The position numbers were made by a program, and so were the translations under genes. Of a stretch of 64,000 bases of DNA, positions 59,050 to 64,000 are shown piece by piece. The stretch lies in assembly GCF_033568475.1 (NCBI RefSeq), contig NC_133121.1:129178375-129242374 (forward strand), given 5' to 3'. The DNA is from Henckelia pumila (Eukaryota > Streptophyta > Magnoliopsida > Lamiales > Gesneriaceae). The notes below the pieces were generated by a model. That model did no database searches. It was not told the origin of the DNA and saw nothing but the letters and a program-made list of their open reading frames with translations. Position 1 is the stretch's first letter, and every line of letters begins with the position of its first letter.

Positions 59050-60640
59050 AATTTTGAAAATTGATATACCCTTATTTATTATGCAATGAAAAATGTGTAA
59101 TTATATTTTGGATGAATTAAATAAGGTTAAAATAAGAGGTTTGTATATAAAAAAAATTTCTACTTCTTAATGTTGTGCGAAAACACAACAGGTCTATATA
59201 ATCGGAACATAAGAATTCTAAAAACTATACTTTTAACTTACGTAGACCACTAATGGAACTTGAATAAAGAAAAAACTTAATGGTGCGAAATCCTTTGTTG
59301 CACTATTAGTTACTCTGTTACAACTTGCTCAAACAAATTTCTCTCTTTACGAATTATTAATTACATACACCGAATTTTTTTAAATTGCTCATCATGCTTG
59401 AGATACATGTGTGTTTTTTGTGAAAAAATGAGTTACATGTTTTTGTCTGTGATTTTATTTATTATATGTTTTTTTTAAATATAGTGTTTAGTGTGTTTAA
59501 TATTTAATAATTAGTATAAACAAAACTTGTTTGAGCATAATACACAAGACTTTGAACATGAAGTAAACGATCTCACCACGAGAGTAGAACGAGCATTTTC
59601 CAATTTAGCATAAAATACAATAAAAGGAATAACATCCATTATAATTTATAATTAACAGTATTACACTATTACTAGAAAAAAAAAAAAAAACACAAGCATA
59701 ACAATAAAAAGGTAAAAACAGTGATAATAACTCTAATTACATTTACATCTGTTTGATCTTTGCTCTCTTGGTCTCGTATATTTTATGTTTATCGTTATTT
59801 CACACAAATTTAAAAAAATCATTAAACAAGTTTTATATAAAGAATTAATGTTTAATTTACCTTAATTTAATGAGTGTTTTGATATAATTATGATATAAAA
59901 AATAATACAAAAATTTTTGTAAGACGGTTTTGCGGGTTAATTTGTGAGATTATTTGAGTAACCAATAAAAAAATATTATTTGTCATATAAGATGGTCTCA
60001 CGAATCAATTCATTATATCGAGAATCCTTAATTAACAAGTTTATATAGAGAATTCTTGTTTACCTTTATTTAATGAGTACACTGATATTATGACATAAAA
60101 AATTATATAGAGAAAATAATAATAAGTAAATAATGGATTTGGAACTACAATCACGGCATTTGAATCAAGTAGTAGTAAATAAAAATGTTCTATTTTTGTT
60201 TTTTCTCGTTATACACGATATCAATTTTAGGAAATGACACATCTCTATTTTTGCCTTTATTTTATTACGGAACGGATTTTACTATTATTCTATCACATGT
60301 TAATATACCAATCATGGCATAGACAAAACAAAGCTAAATATATAATATACACCATCCTAATATATAAACAAATAAAAATCGAAGAAAATAAATCACACCC
60401 GTGGAAACACAGGATTTGAACAACAATTTCCTATTTCATACAAATGACAAAGTACAAGTACAACCAGATCATATCATCGTCACCATCTTTTTAAATCAAA
60501 ATCGAGGTCATACCTCATATATTGGAAAATAGCTTCAAAATTTTATTTGAGAATAAATAAATGAATTATTGCCAATTACCACGAACGTACGATTAAAAAG
60601 CTAGAGTCCATTGATAGGCAATTTTCCGCAAGAGTCAAGA
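59050..60640. other. AT-rich intergenic DNA before the copia element
   Basis: No gene is seen. A diverged direct repeat with AATGAGTG...GATATAATTATGA occurs at about 59842-59910 and 60049-60115. A phrase with GTAAGACGGTTTTGCGG and GATGGTCTCACGAATC lies near 59918-60010, a motif common in plant repeats. Confidence 0.4.
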
Positions 60641-61937
60641 CAAGTGACACAAGAGTTTTGAAAGGATAATTATTTCTTGATATATTTCTATGTTTTGAAA
60701 TATTATAATATTGTGTTTTGCATTTTTAGGATTGTTAGTTGATATTGTGTTTTCTATCTTTATGCTTGATATATTTTAAACTAGGAATAGTTTTTATTTG
60801 AATTGAGATAATATAATATTCCTAGATTTAAAATATGGTTTCTTGGATTTATAGTTTATTTTAAATTAGGAATTGTTTTGAATTGAAGTGATATAATATA
60901 ATTTTCCTATATTTAAAATAAGATTGATGTGTTTAATTGTGATAGAAATTATCTTATATTAATTATCTAGATTTAGTTGTTTGATATTTTTGGTAGGAGA
61001 TATATTTGGACTTATCATAATATATATCTATCTCCTAACTTATCTTTGTTTCCTTATCATTGCAGATTCAAGTTTGAATTAAGGAAACAAGATCAAGACT
61101 TTTTGGAGATAAGTTGACACGCTTAAATAGAAGAAAGAGTGTAGAGATCAGGCGGCTTGGAGAAAAAACGAGAGAGCGCAGAAAATATAGATCAAGCCGC
61201 TGATGATAATTTGAGCGTACAAAATAAAAGAGAGAGACGAGAGAGCTTAAGTGTAGAAGACAAGGAAGTCGACTTTCTGGAGTGCTTTCACGTTGAAGAG
61301 TCCTTGTCTATTTGTTGAAGTTATTTTCTGTAGATGCCGTGAAGAGTTTGAGAGCATGTTGATTGAGGATTGAAGATCGAAGATTGAAAGCCTTTTTGCT
61401 CTCGTGTTTTGGCATCTAGGGCCAACTCTATTCTCTTGATTTTCTTGTCTACCTTCAGTAGACTTTTAGAAGTTGGTTTATTTGTTTTATTCTTTATTTT
61501 CTCACATGTTTTGAGAAAATTAATTTTTACAATAATTCACTAGTTTTAGGGTTTGTAAAACTCTTTGATTATTTTCTAGTGAAAGTTTTGCCCTGAGGCG
61601 CTGCAAGAGTATTTTATACTCTTGCTTAAATATTTGAGTCTGATTTGTTTGGTTGCTTATCTATTTTATTCATGCTTTTAAAAATTATGATGCATGGTAA
61701 TCAAGGTGTTATTGAAAATGTTGTCAACATCTAGTGACAACATCTGAATATATTTGTATGCGCAACCTTTTATTACTTTAGTACTTGTGCATATTTACTC
61801 TTGAGTATTTTTACTGTTAGTTTGCTGTTACTATTCACGTTTTAATATTTTCGCTGCATGTTGTGTAGGATATTGTCAACACCTAGTGACAACATCTGAT
61901 TCTGATAATTTTTATGAACCATGATATCCCTTACAAG

Positions 61938-61949
61938 TGGTATCAGAGT
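61938..61949 (+). other. Retrotransposon primer-binding site
   Basis: TGGTATCAGAGT matches the initiator Met tRNA 3' end except for the last base, and starts two bases after a CA that would end the LTR. Confidence 0.8.
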
Positions 61950-62000
61950 CTACTCTTGATACACTAAGAGCTGATTCTGGATTATTTTTTCAGGAATATT

Positions 62001-64000
62001 ATGGAGTCAACAACAGCAAACTCATTCTTCAAACCTCAAGAAGTCTTTGAATCAGATTTGGGAGATGACTCGTTGTCACTCATCACAAAGAAGTTTGGTG
62101 ATTATCTGAAGAAGATGAGAGAGACAAAGAAGACCGATCAGAAACTCAAAGCTCCACTTTTTCCGGCTGCTAACAAAACTCTGAAAATAGGCGGGTCTGA
62201 TCAATCATCAAGGAAGTTTGCTGATCCTCGAAAGCCTCTACTTATGCTGGAAGGAAAGAAAAAGCCTACTGCAAAGAAGATTGACACGGTGCAATGTCAT
62301 GAATGTCAAGGCTATGGTCATTTTGCCAATGAATGTGCAAACAGGTTTCGGAAAGGGATGAACACATCTTTGAGTGGTGAATATTCTGAAGAAGGTAAAG
62401 AACAGAATGAAGAAGAAAGCCACACATGCCTGACAGCATTGATGGAAAGAAAAAAGCTGATGCAAGTCAATCTTTTAGGTGTTGCCGCAGGTGTTGCCAC
62501 ACCTGGCCGCAACATCTCCCAAAGGTCAGTATGTTTAAATTCTTTTACTGCTGATAATGTGAATAATTCTGATGCATGTGATGAAAGAATGTCTCTGGAA
62601 GATGTGCGAATGCAATATGAAGAGTTATATGCTGACTGGGTTGAACAAAATAAGAAGAACACTTTTCTTTCAAGAGAAAATTCTGATTTGAAGGCTTCTA
62701 TGTCAAGACTTGAAGTAGTGCTGAGTAAGAAGGACCTTAAATTGTGTAAGGTTAAGGATGAACTCATGAAAGCTAAGGCTACACTCGCTAAATTCAATTC
62801 AAGCACAATCAAGCTTGATTCTTTGCTCATGATGGGAAGAGATGGTAAGGCTGGACTAGGTTTTGAAAACAGTAAATTTGAGGTTGGTGAATGTTCAAAA
62901 GCTCCTGTATTTGTCAAAGAAAATAGTTGTCCAGAAAGCTTAACAGAAAAGGTCACAACAATCGATCCTCCAAAACCAAAGCCACAACCTGCTGCATCTT
63001 TAAAGCCCAGAAGGAAAGGTAAGTATGTTTGTCATTACTGTCATAGACCTGGTCATATCAAACCATATTGTTTTAAGTTGCAGAAAGACTACAGACATAG
63101 ATCTGCACCAAAGGTGTTGCCAACACCCTCCCACAGCATCTCTAGGAACAGATCTACTGTAAGAAAGGTTTGGGTACCAAAGGCTGATATTCATTGTTAT
63201 ATGATTTATACTGCTTTGAAAACTAATGTTTCAGGTGCTTGGTACTTTGATAGTGGAAGTTCACACCATATGACAGGTTCTAGAAAGTTTCTCACAGATT
63301 ATGTTGAACAAAAGAGTAAGAAAGTGACTTATGAAGGAGGTTCAAAGGGAAATATTGCAGGAAAAGGCACACTGAAAGTTGCTGGACTTCCTAAGCTTTG
63401 CAACGTGCTACATGTTGAAGGACTAACTGCAAATCTAATAAGCATTAGCCAATTTTGTGATGATAATTTGCTTGTACAGTTTGATAAGAAATCATGCAAA
63501 GTTTTTTATAATTCTAACATGTGTGTGATGACAGGTACGAGGTCATTTGATAATCGCTACCAACTTGGAGAAGAGATGGCTTGTACACATACAAAGATGG
63601 ATGAATTTAACCTTTGGCATCGGAAGTTGGGACATGAAAACTTCAAGAATTTGAAGAACTTAAGTAAAGTTGATGCTGTTAGAGGTATGCCTAATCTAAA
63701 ATCTGGAATTCCATTTGTTTGTGAGGCATGTCAAAACGAAGAAAACCAAGGTGTTGCACCAGATGTTGCCAACATCTAAGACAACACTCTGTCTTCAGCT
63801 TGTACATATGGACTCGTTGGGTCTAATGGATGTGGAAAGCGGTGGAGGTAATAAATATTCTGTTGTTTGTGTAGATGATTTTTCACTATATACTTGGGTA
63901 AGATTTGTGAAAGAAAAATCAGATATATTTGATGTTTTTAAGAATTTGCTCACAAGGATTGTGAATCTTCACAACTTGAAGGTGACCAAATTCTCACTCA
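62001..64000 (+). pseudogene. gag-pol region of the copia element
   Basis: Parts recognised: a Lys-rich gag remnant, a CCHC zinc knuckle CHECQGYGHFANEC (about 62297-62338), a coiled-coil stretch, a second knuckle CHYCHRPGHIKPYC (about 63029-63071), the aspartic protease core WYFDSGSSHHMTG (about 63241-63280), the pre-integrase HRKLGHENF (about 63618-63645) and the beginning of an integrase core with VDDFSLYTWV near 63870-63900. All are hallmarks of Ty1/copia polyproteins. Antisense open frames here are by-products. It is treated as a fossil. Confidence 0.85.

Larger units (their letters stand above)
60645..64000 (+). mobile_element. Ty1/copia LTR retrotransposon, 5' part, running off the right edge
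   Basis: Seen in order: an AT-rich LTR-like stretch ending CCTTACA at 61935, a primer-binding site, then a gag-pol region with zinc knuckles, protease, pre-integrase and the start of integrase. Protease-integrase order before reverse transcriptase is the Ty1/copia arrangement. The LTR left end is uncertain (60645 is a candidate TG). The second LTR is outside the window, so age cannot be estimated. The visible part looks broken in at least one place. Confidence 0.85.

Noticed and set aside
62318-62956. 212-codon antisense frame in the copia element
   Set aside because: It is the shadow of the sense gag-pol region and has low-complexity Ser/Phe/Leu composition.

Overview
This is a plant nuclear window. 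Genes are split by short AT-rich GT-AG introns, intergenic DNA is AT-rich and full of MITE-like repeats and LTR retrotransposon remains, and every recognisable host protein belongs to a plant family. Gene content and style fit a eudicot, perhaps an asterid such as a Lamiales species; the order is a guess. No bacterial operon, CRISPR array or rRNA was seen, and I recognised no tRNA by eye.

Layout. 1-4128: the 5' part of a minus-strand Ty3/gypsy element (gag region, primer-binding site, 2.6 kb LTR). 4129-9018: AT-rich intergenic DNA with hAT-like scraps and a 1.36 kb long-arm foldback element. 9019-11239: polygalacturonase-like GH28 gene (+). 11672-14350: BYPASS1-like gene (-), convergent with the former. 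14668-16092: receptor-like protein with a malectin-like ectodomain and no kinase (+), divergent from BPS1. 19292-22764: seven-exon ferric-chelate reductase of the FRO family (+). 22765-28060: repeat-rich block with a Stowaway-like MITE and a candidate Helitron carrying a tandem array. 28643-30562: three-finger CCCH protein (+). 32915-36363: eleven-exon PRD3/PAIR1 meiotic double-strand-break gene (-). 36764-37145: two small Mutator-type MITEs. 38269-40708: U-box/kinase gene (+) with a frameshift and a third MITE of the same type inside an exon, probably a pseudogene. 41004-44530: mitochondrial adrenodoxin-like ferredoxin (-). 45476-48103: ORC5 (-). 49485-51609: HAD-like hydrolase (+). 51891-53103: MESD-like ER protein (-). 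54709-56797: ELM2/SANT-like nuclear protein (-). 56798-60600: no gene seen. About 60645-64000: 5' part of a Ty1/copia element (+), running off the window.

The host genes are unrelated housekeeping or developmental genes rather than a pathway cluster. Several neighbours are tightly convergent (polygalacturonase/BPS1, U-box/ferredoxin, HAD/MESD) and others share divergent promoter regions (BPS1/malectin receptor, PRD3/U-box, ORC5/HAD). I found no convincing new multi-gene system. The points most worth a second look are the trio of 9-bp-TSD MITEs with one exonic insertion, a stopless 99-bp intron in the polygalacturonase gene, a candidate Helitron with two successive 3'-end-like structures and an inverted unit in its array, the kinase-less malectin receptor, and a short sequence motif that recurs through the copia element.

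Exon boundaries were worked out by hand from splice sites, reading-frame continuity and remembered family sequences; no search was run.
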